A stretch of DNA of 50,870 nucleotides, from assembly GCA_020861185.1 (NCBI GenBank), contig JAJBSV010000007.1, forward strand, positions 116,093-166,962. The letters are read 5' to 3'. Shown piece after piece: positions 1-8,709 of this stretch. Position 1 is the stretch's first letter. Each line of letters starts with the position of its first letter. Source of the DNA: Ruminococcus sp. GTDB lineage: Bacteria; Bacillota; Clostridia; Oscillospirales; Ruminococcaceae. The notes beneath the pieces are model-generated. The model was not told where the DNA came from. It searched no databases and saw only the letters and a list, made by a program, of their open reading frames with translations. The position numbers and the translations under genes are program-made.

Positions 1-2122
1 CCGCCAAGTATGCGCCGTGATAGGGCGACTTCTCGGTGATATATGGATTATAGCCGTACGCCATCAGCGAGCAAGCGTCGGTGTGCTTTTTCTCAACGGA
101 GACCTTCTGCACCATCGCCTGAATGGGCGTGAGCTGATTCTTGCCGCCGAAGGGCATTAAGACCGTTCCGGTGCCGATGGTCGAGTCGAATCTCTCGGAA
201 AGACCCCTCTTCGAGCAAATATTCAAATCTCCTGCAAGCTTCAGATAATTCTCTCTGAAATCGCCGGTGACAGTCTTATCATAGTTTTCAAGCTTAGCCG
301 GTGCGGCATCAATATGCTTCTCGGCACCGTTCGAGTTGAGGAACTCACGGCTGAGGTTGACAATCGACTTGCCGTTCCAGTTCATAACGAGCCTCGGCTC
401 TGCCTTTACTTCCGCAACCTTGCAAGCCTGCAGGTTCTCGGAATGAGCAATCTCGAGGAATCTCTCAAGGTTCTCAGGCTCGATTACAACCGCCATTCTC
501 TCCTGAGATTCGCTGATTGCAAGTTCTGTGCCGTCGAGTCCTTCATACTTCTTAGGGACAGCATTGAGGTCGATTTCCAAGCCGTCGGCGAGCTCGCCGA
601 TTGCGACCGAAACGCCGCCTGCGCCGAAGTCGTTGCACCTCTTAATCATGAGAGATGCTTCGCGGTTTCTGAACAGCCTCTGTAGCTTTCTTTCCTCGGG
701 GGCGTTGCCCTTCTGGACCTCCGCGCCGCAGGTTTCAAGAGAAGTGAGTGTATGTGATTTCGAGGAACCGGTCGCGCCTCCGCAACCGTCTCTGCCGGTA
801 CTGCCTCCCAAAAGTATTACGATATCTCCCGGCTGTGGAACTTCTCTTCTTACGTTCTCCTCGGGAGTGGCGGCGATTACTGCGCCGATTTCCATTCTCT
901 TTGCGGCATAGCCGGGGTGATAGATTTCGTCGACGATGCCGGTCGCCAAGCCAATCTGGTTGCCATAGGACGAATACCCCGCGGCGGCAGTCGTGACGAT
1001 TTTACGCTGAGGGAGCTTGCCCTTGATGGTCTCGCTGACGGGGACAGTCGGGTCTGCGGCGCCTGTGACTCTCATAGCGCCGTAGACATAGGCACGCCCC
1101 GAAAGCGGGTCTCTGATAGCTCCGCCGATGCAGGTTGCCGCACCGCCGAAGGGCTCAATCTCGGTCGGGTGATTGTGGGTCTCGTTCTTGAAGAGAAGAA
1201 GCCAAGGCTCGGTCTTGCCGTCAACGTCGATGTTCATCTTGACGGTGCAAGCGTTTATCTCCTCGGATTCATCCAAATGCGTTAGCTTGCCGGTTTTACG
1301 AAGATACTTGACCGCAAGGGTCGCTATATCCATAAGGCAAATCGGCTTGGTTCTGCCGAGGTATTCACGGGTCTTTATGTACTCGTCATAGGCGTCCTGC
1401 AAGAGCTTGTCCTCGAAACTTACGTTGTCGATGACTGTCAAGAAAGTCGTGTGACGGCAGTGGTCGGACCAATATGTATCAATCATCCTGATTTCGGTGA
1501 GTGTCGGGTCGCGCTTCTCCGAGCGGAAATAGCTCTGACAGAAGGCGATATCGTCATCGTCCATAGCGAGCCCATAGCTTTTTACAAACTCGTCGAGTCC
1601 CTTTTCGTCGAGGTCGTTGAAGCCGACGAGCGTCTTGACCTCGGTCGGAATGTCATAATTTAGACTCAGGGTCTCGGGCTTTTCGAGGCTTGCTTCCCTC
1701 GCCTCAACGGGGTTGATGACGTATTTCTTTATCTTCGCGATGTCCTCGTCGGAAATATCGCCATAGAGGCAATAAATCTTTGCGGTTCTGATGAGCGGAC
1801 GCTCGCCCTGGGAGATAATCTGGATGCACTGCGAAGCCGAATCGGCTCTCTGGTCGAACTGACCGGGGAGATATTCGACGGCGAAGACATAGGCGCCATC
1901 GGTATCAATCTCGTCCGAGACTATGTCGAGCTGAGGCTCGGAAAAGACCGTCTTCTTTGCGTACTCGAACAGCTCCGGCGTGATGTTCTCGGCGTCATAA
2001 CGGTTGATAAGCCGGACGTCCCGAAGACCTTCTATGCCAAGAAGTGTCCTCGCTTCGTCCAGAAGCCCCTTCGCCTCCGCCGCAAGCTCTTTTCTTTTTT
2101 CGGAATATACACGATATACCAT
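1..2122 (-). CDS. purL: phosphoribosylformylglycinamidine synthase (FGAM synthase), 3' part beyond window
   Basis: Converts FGAR, ATP and glutamine to FGAM in purine synthesis (cytoplasm). The frame stays open from the ATG at 2122 to the left edge, about 707 codons. My translation starts MVYRVYSEKRKELAAEAK and contains SDHCRHTTF, the KNETHNHPTEIEPFGGAATC motif and LLGGSTGRDGCGGATGSS, all typical of the large single-chain PurL (usually about 1200-1300 residues with a C-terminal glutaminase domain, which would lie outside). The start ATG shares one base with the purD stop (TAATG) and has GGAGG ten bases upstream inside purD, so the two are translationally coupled. It is the last visible gene of the pyr-pur array. 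Confidence 0.95.
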   Translation of the reverse strand, partial: MVYRVYSEKRKELAAEAKGLLDEARTLLGIEGLRDVRLINRYDAENITPELFEYAKKTVFSEPQLDIVSDEIDTDGAYVFAVEYLPGQFDQRADSASQCIQIISQGERPLIRTAKIYCLYGDISDEDIAKIKKYVINPVEAREASLEKPETLSLNYDIPTEVKTLVGFNDLDEKGLDEFVKSYGLAMDDDDIAFCQSYFRSEKRDPTLTEIRMIDTYWSDHCRHTTFLTVIDNVSFEDKLLQDAYDEYIKTREYLGRTKPICLMDIATLAVKYLRKTGKLTHLDESEEINACTVKMNIDVDGKTEPWLLLFKNETHNHPTEIEPFGGAATCIGGAIRDPLSGRAYVYGAMRVTGAADPTVPVSETIKGKLPQRKIVTTAAAGYSSYGNQIGLATGIVDEIYHPGYAAKRMEIGAVIAATPEENVRREVPQPGDIVILLGGSTGRDGCGGATGSSKSHTLTSLETCGAEVQKGNAPEERKLQRLFRNREASLMIKRCNDFGAGGVSVAIGELADGLEIDLNAVPKKYEGLDGTELAISESQERMAVVIEPENLERFLEIAHSENLQACKVAEVKAEPRLVMNWNGKSIVNLSREFLNSNGAEKHIDAAPAKLENYDKTVTGDFRENYLKLAGDLNICSKRGLSERFDSTIGTGTVLMPFGGKNQLTPIQAMVQKVSVEKKHTDACSLMAYGYNPYITEKSPYHGAYLA

Positions 2123-3387
2123 TACTTTCTTGCCTCCAAAGCTCTTTTTCCTATATCTTTCCTCATATACTGATTGTCAAAGTGAATCTTGTCTGTCAGC
2201 TGATATGCTTCTTCAATCGCCTCGGGGAGGGTGTCAGCTGTCGCAGTGACTCCCAAGACTCTTCCGCCTGAGGTCACAAGCTTGCCGTCTTTAAGAGCGG
2301 CGCCGGCAACATAAACATTCGGCGCAACGTCCTCAGGGATGGTGATTTCATAGCCCTTTTCGTACGAGACGGGATAGCCCTTCGAAGCCATAACGACACA
2401 GCAGGCGCTTCCCCGAGAAAACTCGACCTCGGTCTCGCTGAGAGTTCCGTTTGTGCAAGCCTGCATAATCGTGAGCAAATCGCTCTTCAGGAGCGGCAGG
2501 ACGACCTGGGTCTCCGGGTCGCCGAAGCGGCAGTTATACTCGATTACCTTCGGTCCATCCGGGGTGAGCATCAGTCCGAAGTAAAGACAGCCCTTGAAGG
2601 TTCTCCCCTCTTTATTCATGGCGTCGATGGTCGGGAGGAAAATCTTCTCCATGCACTCGCTCGCCACTTCTTCCGTGTAATACGGGTTCGGGGCGATTGT
2701 GCCCATGCCGCCGGTGTTGAGCCCCGTGTCGCCGTCGCCCGCTCGCTTATGATCCATAGAGGAAACCATCGGCTTGACGACCTTGCCGTCGGTGAACGAC
2801 AGGACGGAAACCTCGGGACCTGTGAGGAACTCCTCGACAACGATTTCGTTTCCGCTCGCGCCGAACTTCTTGTCGACCATAATGGTCTTGACGGCGTCGA
2901 TTGCTTCTTCGCGTGTCATGCAGACGAGCGCTCCCTTGCCGAGAGCCAAGCCGTCGGCTTTTACGACCGTCGGGATAGGCGCGGTCTCAAGGTACTCAAG
3001 CGCCTTCTCGGCATCGTCAAATACTTCGTACTTTGCGGTCGGGATGCCGTATTTTTTCATCAGGTTCTTCGAAAAGACCTTACTGCCCTCGATAATGGCG
3101 GCGTTCTCTGCCGGACCGAAGCAGGGAATCCCCGCCTCGTTCAGCGCATCGACGCACCCGAGAACAAGCGGGTCATCGGGAGTGACAACGGCGTAATCAA
3201 TCTTATTGTCAGTCGCAAACTTCACAATCCCGCCAATATCCGTCGCCGAAACATTCACGCACTCCGCATCCGCGGCAATTCCGCCGTTTCCCGGCAAAGC
3301 GTAAATCTTCTCGACGTCTTTATTTTCTTTGAGTTTCTTAATTACAGCGTGCTCTCTGCCGCCGGAGCCAACGACTAATAGCTTCAT
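2122..3387 (-). CDS. purD: phosphoribosylamine--glycine ligase (GAR synthetase)
   Basis: Makes GAR from phosphoribosylamine, glycine and ATP, second step of purine synthesis. 421 residues, the family's normal length. The N-terminus MKLLVVGSGGREHAVIKKL carries the GSGGREHA motif; the ATP-grasp part shows VVKADGLALGKGALV and NTGGMGTIAPNPYY, followed by IEYNCRFGDPETQVVLP. GGAGAG lies a few bases before the ATG. Upstream (3388-3560) a repeat element separates it from the AICARFT gene; downstream it overlaps purL by one base. Confidence 0.97.
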   Translation of the reverse strand: MKLLVVGSGGREHAVIKKLKENKDVEKIYALPGNGGIAADAECVNVSATDIGGIVKFATDNKIDYAVVTPDDPLVLGCVDALNEAGIPCFGPAENAAIIEGSKVFSKNLMKKYGIPTAKYEVFDDAEKALEYLETAPIPTVVKADGLALGKGALVCMTREEAIDAVKTIMVDKKFGASGNEIVVEEFLTGPEVSVLSFTDGKVVKPMVSSMDHKRAGDGDTGLNTGGMGTIAPNPYYTEEVASECMEKIFLPTIDAMNKEGRTFKGCLYFGLMLTPDGPKVIEYNCRFGDPETQVVLPLLKSDLLTIMQACTNGTLSETEVEFSRGSACCVVMASKGYPVSYEKGYEITIPEDVAPNVYVAGAALKDGKLVTSGGRVLGVTATADTLPEAIEEAYQLTDKIHFDNQYMRKDIGKRALEARK

Positions 3388-3433
3388 AGAAAGCTCTCCT
3401 TTTCTCTGGGTTTTACTTTTGGCAAAGCAATCA

Positions 3434-3552
3434 TGTAGGGGGCAGAGAAGTTTGGCTTTGCCAAACTTCCGAAGTTCGCTTGCGAACTTCTACATCCAGC
3501 CCGCTACTAAGCGCCAACCGAAGGGTTCGGGCGGATAATATCCGCCCCTACA
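3434..3552. repeat. TGTAGGGG/CCCCTACA palindromic repeat, long copy with two internal hairpins
   Basis: About 119 bp bounded by TGTAGGGGGC on the left and GCCCCTACA on the right. Inside are two perfect hairpins, GAAGTTTGGC-ttt-GCCAAACTTC (about 3447-3469) and GAAGTTCGC-tt-GCGAACTTC (3471-3490). The right part, GGGTTCGGGCGGATAATATC and on to CCGCCCCTACA, also occurs in the copies at 10977, 13451 and 14788. It ends nine bases from the stop of the AICARFT gene. This is the longest copy in the window. Confidence 0.85.
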
Positions 3553-3560
3553 AAATTCAA

Positions 3561-4745
3561 TCAGTGGTGGAAGAGGCGCATGCCGGTAAACGCCATAACC
3601 ATTCCGTACTTATTGCACCTCTCGATGCAGACGTCGTCGCGGATGGAGCCGCCGGGCTCGGCGACGTACATAACGCCGCTACGATGCGCTCTTTCGATGT
3701 TGTCATCAAACGGGAAGAAAGCGTCGGAGCCACAGGAGACTCCCGTGATGCTGTCGAGGTATTCTCTCGCCTCAGCATCAGTAAGCGGCTCGGGCTTCTC
3801 GGTGAAGTATCTTTCCCATACGCCGTCGGCGGTGACGTCTTCCTCGTTCTTATTGATATATCCGTCGATTACGTTGTCACTGTCGGGTCTGCCGAGGGTA
3901 TCTTTAAACGGAAGGTTGAGAACCTTGTCATGCTGACGAAGGAACCATGTGTCCGCCTTGCCGCCCGCAAGACGTGTGCAATGGATTCTTGACTGCTGTC
4001 CCGCACCTACGCCGATAGCCTGCCCGTCATAAGCATAGCAGACGGAGTTCGACTGGGTATACTTAAGTGTGATAAGCGATATAATCAGATCTCTTGCCGC
4101 ATCGTCGGGGAGATTCTTGTTTTCCGTCACGATGTTCGAGAGAAGCTCGCGATTGATTTCGAAGTTGTTTCTTCCCTGCTCAAATGTAATTCCGAAGACC
4201 TGCTTGTGCTCAATCGGGTCGGGAACGTAGTCGGGGGCAATCTGAACGATGTTATAGTTCCCCTTCTTCTTCGACTTGAGAATCTCGAGAGCTTCGTCTT
4301 CATAGCCGGGGGCGATGATTCCGTCGGAGACCTCGCGCTTTACAAGCAAAGCGGTCTTTACGTCGCAGACATCCGAAAGCGCAACCCAGTCGCCGAATGA
4401 GCACATTCTGTCGGTGCCTCTTGCTCTTGCATAGGCGCAAGCGAGCGGAGACTCGTCCAAGCCCTCGATATCGTCGACAAAGCAAGCCTTCTTGAGCTTC
4501 TCGGGGAGAGGAAGACCGACCGCCGCACTCGTCGGGCTGACATGCTTGAAGGATGCCGCCGCAGGAAGCCCCAAGGCTTCTTTCAGCTCCTTTACGAGCT
4601 GCCAAGAGTTGAATGCGTCCAAGAAATTGATATATCCCGGTCTGCCGTTGAGGATTTCGATAGGCAGGTCAGACCCGTCCTGCATGAATATCTTCGACGG
4701 CTTCTGGTTCGGATTGCAACCGTATTTGAGTTCAAATTCTTTCAT
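3561..4745 (-). CDS. stand-alone AICAR formyltransferase (PurH transformylase half)
   Basis: Predicted to formylate AICAR to FAICAR with 10-formyl-tetrahydrofolate. 394 residues starting MKEFELKYGCNPNQKPSKIF; it aligns by eye with the C-terminal transformylase half of bifunctional PurH, with the Lys-His pair in SFKHVSPTSAAVG at K67/H68. The N-terminal MGS-like IMP cyclohydrolase half of ordinary PurH (about 520 residues) is absent. The missing activity is supplied by the PurO-like gene directly upstream (gap 17 bases). A dispersed repeat lies just after the stop. Confidence 0.92.
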   Translation of the reverse strand: MKEFELKYGCNPNQKPSKIFMQDGSDLPIEILNGRPGYINFLDAFNSWQLVKELKEALGLPAAASFKHVSPTSAAVGLPLPEKLKKACFVDDIEGLDESPLACAYARARGTDRMCSFGDWVALSDVCDVKTALLVKREVSDGIIAPGYEDEALEILKSKKKGNYNIVQIAPDYVPDPIEHKQVFGITFEQGRNNFEINRELLSNIVTENKNLPDDAARDLIISLITLKYTQSNSVCYAYDGQAIGVGAGQQSRIHCTRLAGGKADTWFLRQHDKVLNLPFKDTLGRPDSDNVIDGYINKNEEDVTADGVWERYFTEKPEPLTDAEAREYLDSITGVSCGSDAFFPFDDNIERAHRSGVMYVAEPGGSIRDDVCIERCNKYGMVMAFTGMRLFHH

Positions 4746-4762
4746 GATTTTGGTCTCCTCTC

Positions 4763-5500
4763 TTATTTCTCGTTCTTGTTTATAAGCCTGTAATCGCTCT
4801 TGCCGGTTTCAAGGTTGATGTATTCGACATAAAGCGAAATCTTGTTGTCTTCGTTCAAGCCTTCCCAGATGCTGTCCGCAAACTCGTCGATGCTATTAGG
4901 CACGCTGATTCTCTCCGGCTCGCCCTGAAACGTGGGAATCGGGTTTCCGTCTGTCACATAGGTGTGGATGAAGTGCCCGAGCCCTACCTTTGCGGGATAT
5001 GAATATGTATATCTTGCACAGTCGGACCCTTCGGCGTCGATGCTCTTTAAGATGCTCATCTGATAGGAATATTTATCTCCGAACTGCAAAACAGCGCTGA
5101 TTCTCGGCGTCCAGTTCGGGGCGTCTGGCTCGAATTCTCTTGACTCAAGGGCTTCCGAAAAGCTCTTGCCTTCCTTCAAGCCGTCATAGATGGTGTCAGT
5201 CTGGTCGCCGTTCGTGACGATTACACTATTGCCGATGCTTCTTACAGCCGCATAGATGATGAGGCTCGGGTCCTCGACCAAGGACGCGTCGAACGGCTCG
5301 GTATAGAGCGTGTCGCCCTTGAGGGTGAAAACTCGGTTACGGCTGTTATTGCTTCTTCCCATGATGAAATAGGCATAAGCCGCGTTTTTGCCGTCTTCCG
5401 TGAGACCGACGCAGATTCCGCGCCCGACATACGGATTGCCGTTAATTCTGTCGTAAATCGACTTCTTCTCGTAAATATCTCCGATATTTGTGTCCATCAT
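4763..5500 (-). CDS. purO: IMP cyclohydrolase, PurO-like
   Basis: Predicted to close FAICAR to IMP, the last step to IMP. About 245 residues; the N-terminal part NPYVGRGICVGLTEDGKNAAYAYFIMGRSNNSRNRVF matches the archaeal PurO/IMP_cyclohyd family pattern (GRG..G, MGRSxxSRNR). Two in-frame ATGs (5500, 5497) follow AAGGAG; 5500 gives the ATGA overlap with the purN stop, so I use it. A GTG at 5506 is less likely because it lies inside the ribosome site. Position between purN and the transformylase fits the pathway. The family call rests on motif memory. Confidence 0.85.
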   Translation of the reverse strand: MMDTNIGDIYEKKSIYDRINGNPYVGRGICVGLTEDGKNAAYAYFIMGRSNNSRNRVFTLKGDTLYTEPFDASLVEDPSLIIYAAVRSIGNSVIVTNGDQTDTIYDGLKEGKSFSEALESREFEPDAPNWTPRISAVLQFGDKYSYQMSILKSIDAEGSDCARYTYSYPAKVGLGHFIHTYVTDGNPIPTFQGEPERISVPNSIDEFADSIWEGLNEDNKISLYVEYINLETGKSDYRLINKNEK

Positions 5501-6129
5501 TTGCACTCCTTACTATCCATAATCTCTTTTGAAACGAGTTCAGCCGCCTCGGGAAGAAGCTTCCACTCCGCTTCCTGCATGACCCGAAGCTGTAGTGATT
5601 CCGGAGTATCGTCCGGGTTTATATAAACGGCTTTCTGGAGTATAATCTCCCCACCGTCGGGAATCTCGTTGACGAAGTGAACCGTCGCACCGGTAACTTT
5701 CACTCCACGTGCAAGTGCCGCTTCATGAACTTTGAGTCCATAGTAACCCTGTCCGCAGAAGGACGGAATCAGCGACGGATGAATGTTGATAATTCTTCGG
5801 GGGTATCTCTTTGTGAAATCCTCGGATAAAATGCTCAAAAATCCCGCAAGAATTATGATTTCGGCACCCGATTCGTCAAGAAGTTCGACAATCTTCGACT
5901 CGAACTGAGATTGCGTCATCTCCTTTTTCGGGACGACTTCAGCTCTGATTCCGACTTTTTTGGCTCTTTCCAAGGCATAAGCTTCCCGGTTGCTTGCGAT
6001 TACTATCACAATCTCGCCGCTTTTGATTACCGAGCCCTGAGCGTCGATAAGCGCCTGCAGGTTCGTTCCACCGCCTGAAACCAAAACAGCGATTTTAGTT
6101 CTCTTAGCTTGCGAAGCATGCTGTGGCAT
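5497..6129 (-). CDS. purN: phosphoribosylglycinamide formyltransferase (GAR transformylase)
   Basis: Formylates GAR with 10-formyl-THF. 210 residues: IAVLVSGGGTNLQALIDA at the N-terminus, the catalytic INIHPSLIPSF (Asn and His) and VHFVNEIPDGGEIILQ (Asp before GG), all as in PurN. The ATG overlaps the purM stop by one base (TGATG) and the stop overlaps the next gene, which indicates coupled translation in a purM-purN-purO block. Confidence 0.96.
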   Translation of the reverse strand: MPQHASQAKRTKIAVLVSGGGTNLQALIDAQGSVIKSGEIVIVIASNREAYALERAKKVGIRAEVVPKKEMTQSQFESKIVELLDESGAEIIILAGFLSILSEDFTKRYPRRIINIHPSLIPSFCGQGYYGLKVHEAALARGVKVTGATVHFVNEIPDGGEIILQKAVYINPDDTPESLQLRVMQEAEWKLLPEAAELVSKEIMDSKECK

Positions 6130-7172
6130 CAGACTACCTCAATCTTTCTGTCGGACTTGACAATCTTGCCGATGACATAGGCCTCCTCGCCCTCGGCGTG
6201 AAGAATCCTGAGCGCTTCGCCCTCGTCCTCCTTCGAAACGACGATGCTCATTCCGACGCCCATATTGAACGTGTTGAACATGTCTCTCTCGGAGATTCTG
6301 CCCTTTTCGGCGATGAGGTCGAATATCGGGGGCGCCTTGACCGCCGACTTCTCGATAAGAGCGCAGTAGCCGTCGGGGATACTCCTCGGGATATTTTCAT
6401 AGAAGCCGCCGCCGGTGATGTGGGAAATGCCCTTGACCTTAACGCTCTCAAGAAGCTTGAGAACAGGCTTGACATAAATCTTTGTGGGAGTCAGAAGGGT
6501 TTCGCCGATTGACTTGCCGCCGAGCTCCTCAAGAGGGGACTTTATGTCTGCGGTCTCGACGTTAAGGACTTTGCGGACGAGCGAGAAGCCGTTCGAATGG
6601 ACTCCGCTCGAGGGAAGAGCGATGATAACGTCGCCTTCCTGCATTGTCGAATGGTCTATAATCTTCTCTTTGTCGACAATGCCTACCGCAAAGCCGGCAA
6701 GGTCGTATTCATAAGCCTTGTAGAAGCCGGGCATCTCTGCGGTTTCGCCGCCGATTAAAGCCGCATCCGACTGGACACAGCCGTCGCAGATGCCGCCGAC
6801 GATATCCGCAATCTTTTCGGGATAGTTCTTGCCGCAGGCGATATAATCAAGGAAGAAGAGCGGCTTCGCGCCACAGCAGATGATGTCGTTGACGCACATC
6901 GCAACGCAGTCGATGCCGACCGTGTCGTGCTTGTCCATAAGGAATGCAATCTTTAATTTTGTGCCGACGCCGTCAGTGCCACTGACCAATACCGGGTGCT
7001 TCATCCCCTCGGTATTAAGCTCGAACAGCCCGCCGAAGTCGCCGATGCCGGAGCAAACTCCCTCGGTAACGGTTCTTGCGATATGCTTTTTCATAAGCTC
7101 AACAGCCTTGTAACCGGCGGTAATGTCAACCCCCGCCGCAGCGTAGCTTTCGGAACGTGATAAGTCGTTCAT
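6129..7172 (-). CDS. purM: phosphoribosylformylglycinamidine cyclo-ligase (AIR synthetase)
   Basis: Converts FGAM to AIR with ATP. 347 residues, normal length. Motifs: YAAAGVDITAGYKAVELMKK, GTDGVGTKLKIAFLM, GIDCVAMCVNDIICCGAKPL, LIGGETAEMPGFY and ISHITGGGFYENIPR. AGGAGACAAA precedes the ATG. It is followed one base later by purN. Confidence 0.97.
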   Translation of the reverse strand: MNDLSRSESYAAAGVDITAGYKAVELMKKHIARTVTEGVCSGIGDFGGLFELNTEGMKHPVLVSGTDGVGTKLKIAFLMDKHDTVGIDCVAMCVNDIICCGAKPLFFLDYIACGKNYPEKIADIVGGICDGCVQSDAALIGGETAEMPGFYKAYEYDLAGFAVGIVDKEKIIDHSTMQEGDVIIALPSSGVHSNGFSLVRKVLNVETADIKSPLEELGGKSIGETLLTPTKIYVKPVLKLLESVKVKGISHITGGGFYENIPRSIPDGYCALIEKSAVKAPPIFDLIAEKGRISERDMFNTFNMGVGMSIVVSKEDEGEALRILHAEGEEAYVIGKIVKSDRKIEVV

Positions 7173-7216
7173 AATTTTGTCTCCTTCTAATTATTTTGTG
7201 GTTAGGTGCTGTATAG

Positions 7217-7263
7217 CCTCCCCTGAAAGGGGAGGGGGACCGACGAAGTCGGTGGAGGGGTTA
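7217..7263. repeat. second dispersed repeat family: paired hairpins CCTCCCCT/AGGGGAGG and CCGAC/GTCGG
   Basis: On the plus strand CCTCCCCTgaaAGGGGAGG is followed by GGGACCGACgaaGTCGGTGGAGGGGTTA. On the minus strand the purF stop TAA runs straight into CCCCTCCACCGACTTCGTCG, so the repeat edge and the stop codon coincide. I recall near-identical short repeats scattered in clostridial genomes; only one copy is in this window. It lies between purF and purM. Confidence 0.7.
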
Positions 7264-8685
7264 TTCCTTCCCATCCCAGCAATAAGTACAAATTTCGTCT
7301 CTCGGGATTCCTATAGCCTCACACAACCCATCCAACGTCTGAAATTCGAGGGTTGAGAAGTGGAGTTTGTCGCAGACGGCTTGGCGGAAGCTCTTGCCTC
7401 TTTCCGTGGTCGGGTCGCTGTATTCGTCGAGGTGGTTGAAGCCTTCCTCGCCTTCAATCTCCATTATCGTCGAGCGGGTGATGAGCTCCATGTCGCTCGT
7501 CGAGCGTGAGAATGCAAGATACTTGCACCCGTACATAATCGGCGGGCAAGCCGAGCGCATGTGGACGCTCTTGGCGCCGTTGGCATAGAGGAACTCGACT
7601 GTCTCCCTTAGCTGTGTGCCTCTTACAATCGAGTCGTCGACGAAGAGTAAATCCTTGCCTCTTATAAGCTCATGAACGGGAATCTGCTTCATCTTGGCGA
7701 CGGTGTTTCTCTCCGACTGCTCCGCCGGCATGAAGCTACGGGGCCAGGTCGGGGTGTACTTGATGAAAGGTCTTGCGAACGGCACGCCGCTTTCACGGGC
7801 ATAGCCGATGGCGTGCGGCGTTCCGGAGTCGGGGACTCCTCCGACATAGTCGATATCGGGGAGCTTGCCGCTTTCCCGGTCGTTATCCGCCATTATCTCG
7901 CCGTTGCGGTATCTCATGACCTCGACGTTCACGCCCTCATAGGACGATGTCGGATAGCCGTAGTAGGACCATAGGAACGCACAGATTCTCTTTTTCTTTT
8001 CGGGAGCCTTCAGGACGTTCACGCCGTCGTGCGTCAGCTCGACAATCTCGCCTGAGCCGAGCTCACGAACTTTGGTATAACCGAGCTTCATATAGGCGAA
8101 ATCTTCGAAGCTTACGCAGAAGCCGTGCGGGTTCTGCCCTATCGAGACGGGCAATCTTCCGTACTTGTCACGAGCCGCAATAATATTGCCGCCGTCTTTC
8201 AGGATAAGTATCGACGCCGTGCCCTCAATTTCGCTCTGGGCGAAGGCGATTCCCTCTTCAAAACTCGATTTTTGGTTGATAAGAGCCGCAATCAGCTCGG
8301 TTGAATTGATTTTGCCGCCGGTCATGGCATTGAACTGCCCGCCGGTGTGGTCGAAATACTTGTCCATGATGTCGTCGATATTGTTGATGATTCCGACGAT
8401 GCAGATGGCATATGTCCCGAGCTTCGAACGGATGAGAAGCGGCTGAGGGTCGCTGTCGTTGATGCAACCGATTGCCGATGTGCCCTTCATCTCGCTGAAA
8501 ACATGCTCGAACTTGGTTCGAAAAGGTGAATTCCCGATGTGGTGAATGCTTCTCTGAAGACCTTTTCCGGGGTCATATGCCGCTATTCCTCCGCTCTTGG
8601 TTCCAAGGTGCGAGTGGTAGTCGGTTCCGTAAAACACGTCTTCAAGTGCGTACTCGTTTCCTATAGCTCCGAAAAATCCGCCCAT
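7261..8685 (-). CDS. purF: amidophosphoribosyltransferase-like protein lacking the N-terminal cysteine
   Basis: By family, makes phosphoribosylamine from PRPP and glutamine, first step of purine synthesis. 474 residues. The PRPP-binding motif LLFVDDSIVRGT is at about 346-357 and an N-terminal Ntn-like domain precedes it. The protein starts MGGFFGAIGNEYALEDVFYG: the cysteine that follows the initiator Met (or a short propeptide) in class II glutamine amidotransferases is glycine here. ATG is certain (GGAGG five bases upstream: AGGAGGAATCTATG). The enzyme may therefore use ammonia directly or another nucleophile. Near homologues starting MGGFFG probably form a subfamily, which I could not check. 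Confidence 0.88.
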   Translation of the reverse strand: MGGFFGAIGNEYALEDVFYGTDYHSHLGTKSGGIAAYDPGKGLQRSIHHIGNSPFRTKFEHVFSEMKGTSAIGCINDSDPQPLLIRSKLGTYAICIVGIINNIDDIMDKYFDHTGGQFNAMTGGKINSTELIAALINQKSSFEEGIAFAQSEIEGTASILILKDGGNIIAARDKYGRLPVSIGQNPHGFCVSFEDFAYMKLGYTKVRELGSGEIVELTHDGVNVLKAPEKKKRICAFLWSYYGYPTSSYEGVNVEVMRYRNGEIMADNDRESGKLPDIDYVGGVPDSGTPHAIGYARESGVPFARPFIKYTPTWPRSFMPAEQSERNTVAKMKQIPVHELIRGKDLLFVDDSIVRGTQLRETVEFLYANGAKSVHMRSACPPIMYGCKYLAFSRSTSDMELITRSTIMEIEGEEGFNHLDEYSDPTTERGKSFRQAVCDKLHFSTLEFQTLDGLCEAIGIPRDEICTYCWDGKE

Positions 8686-8709
8686 AGATTCCTCCTGTAT
8701 ATATTTATT

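Noticed and set aside
2749-3378. Long plus-strand frames opposite purD, purL and other GC-rich genes
   Set aside because: They mirror the codon pattern of real minus-strand genes, lack ribosome sites and known motifs.
3434-3552. CRISPR array formed by the TGTAGGGG repeats
   Set aside because: The four copies are kilobases apart with no spacer periodicity and no cas genes.
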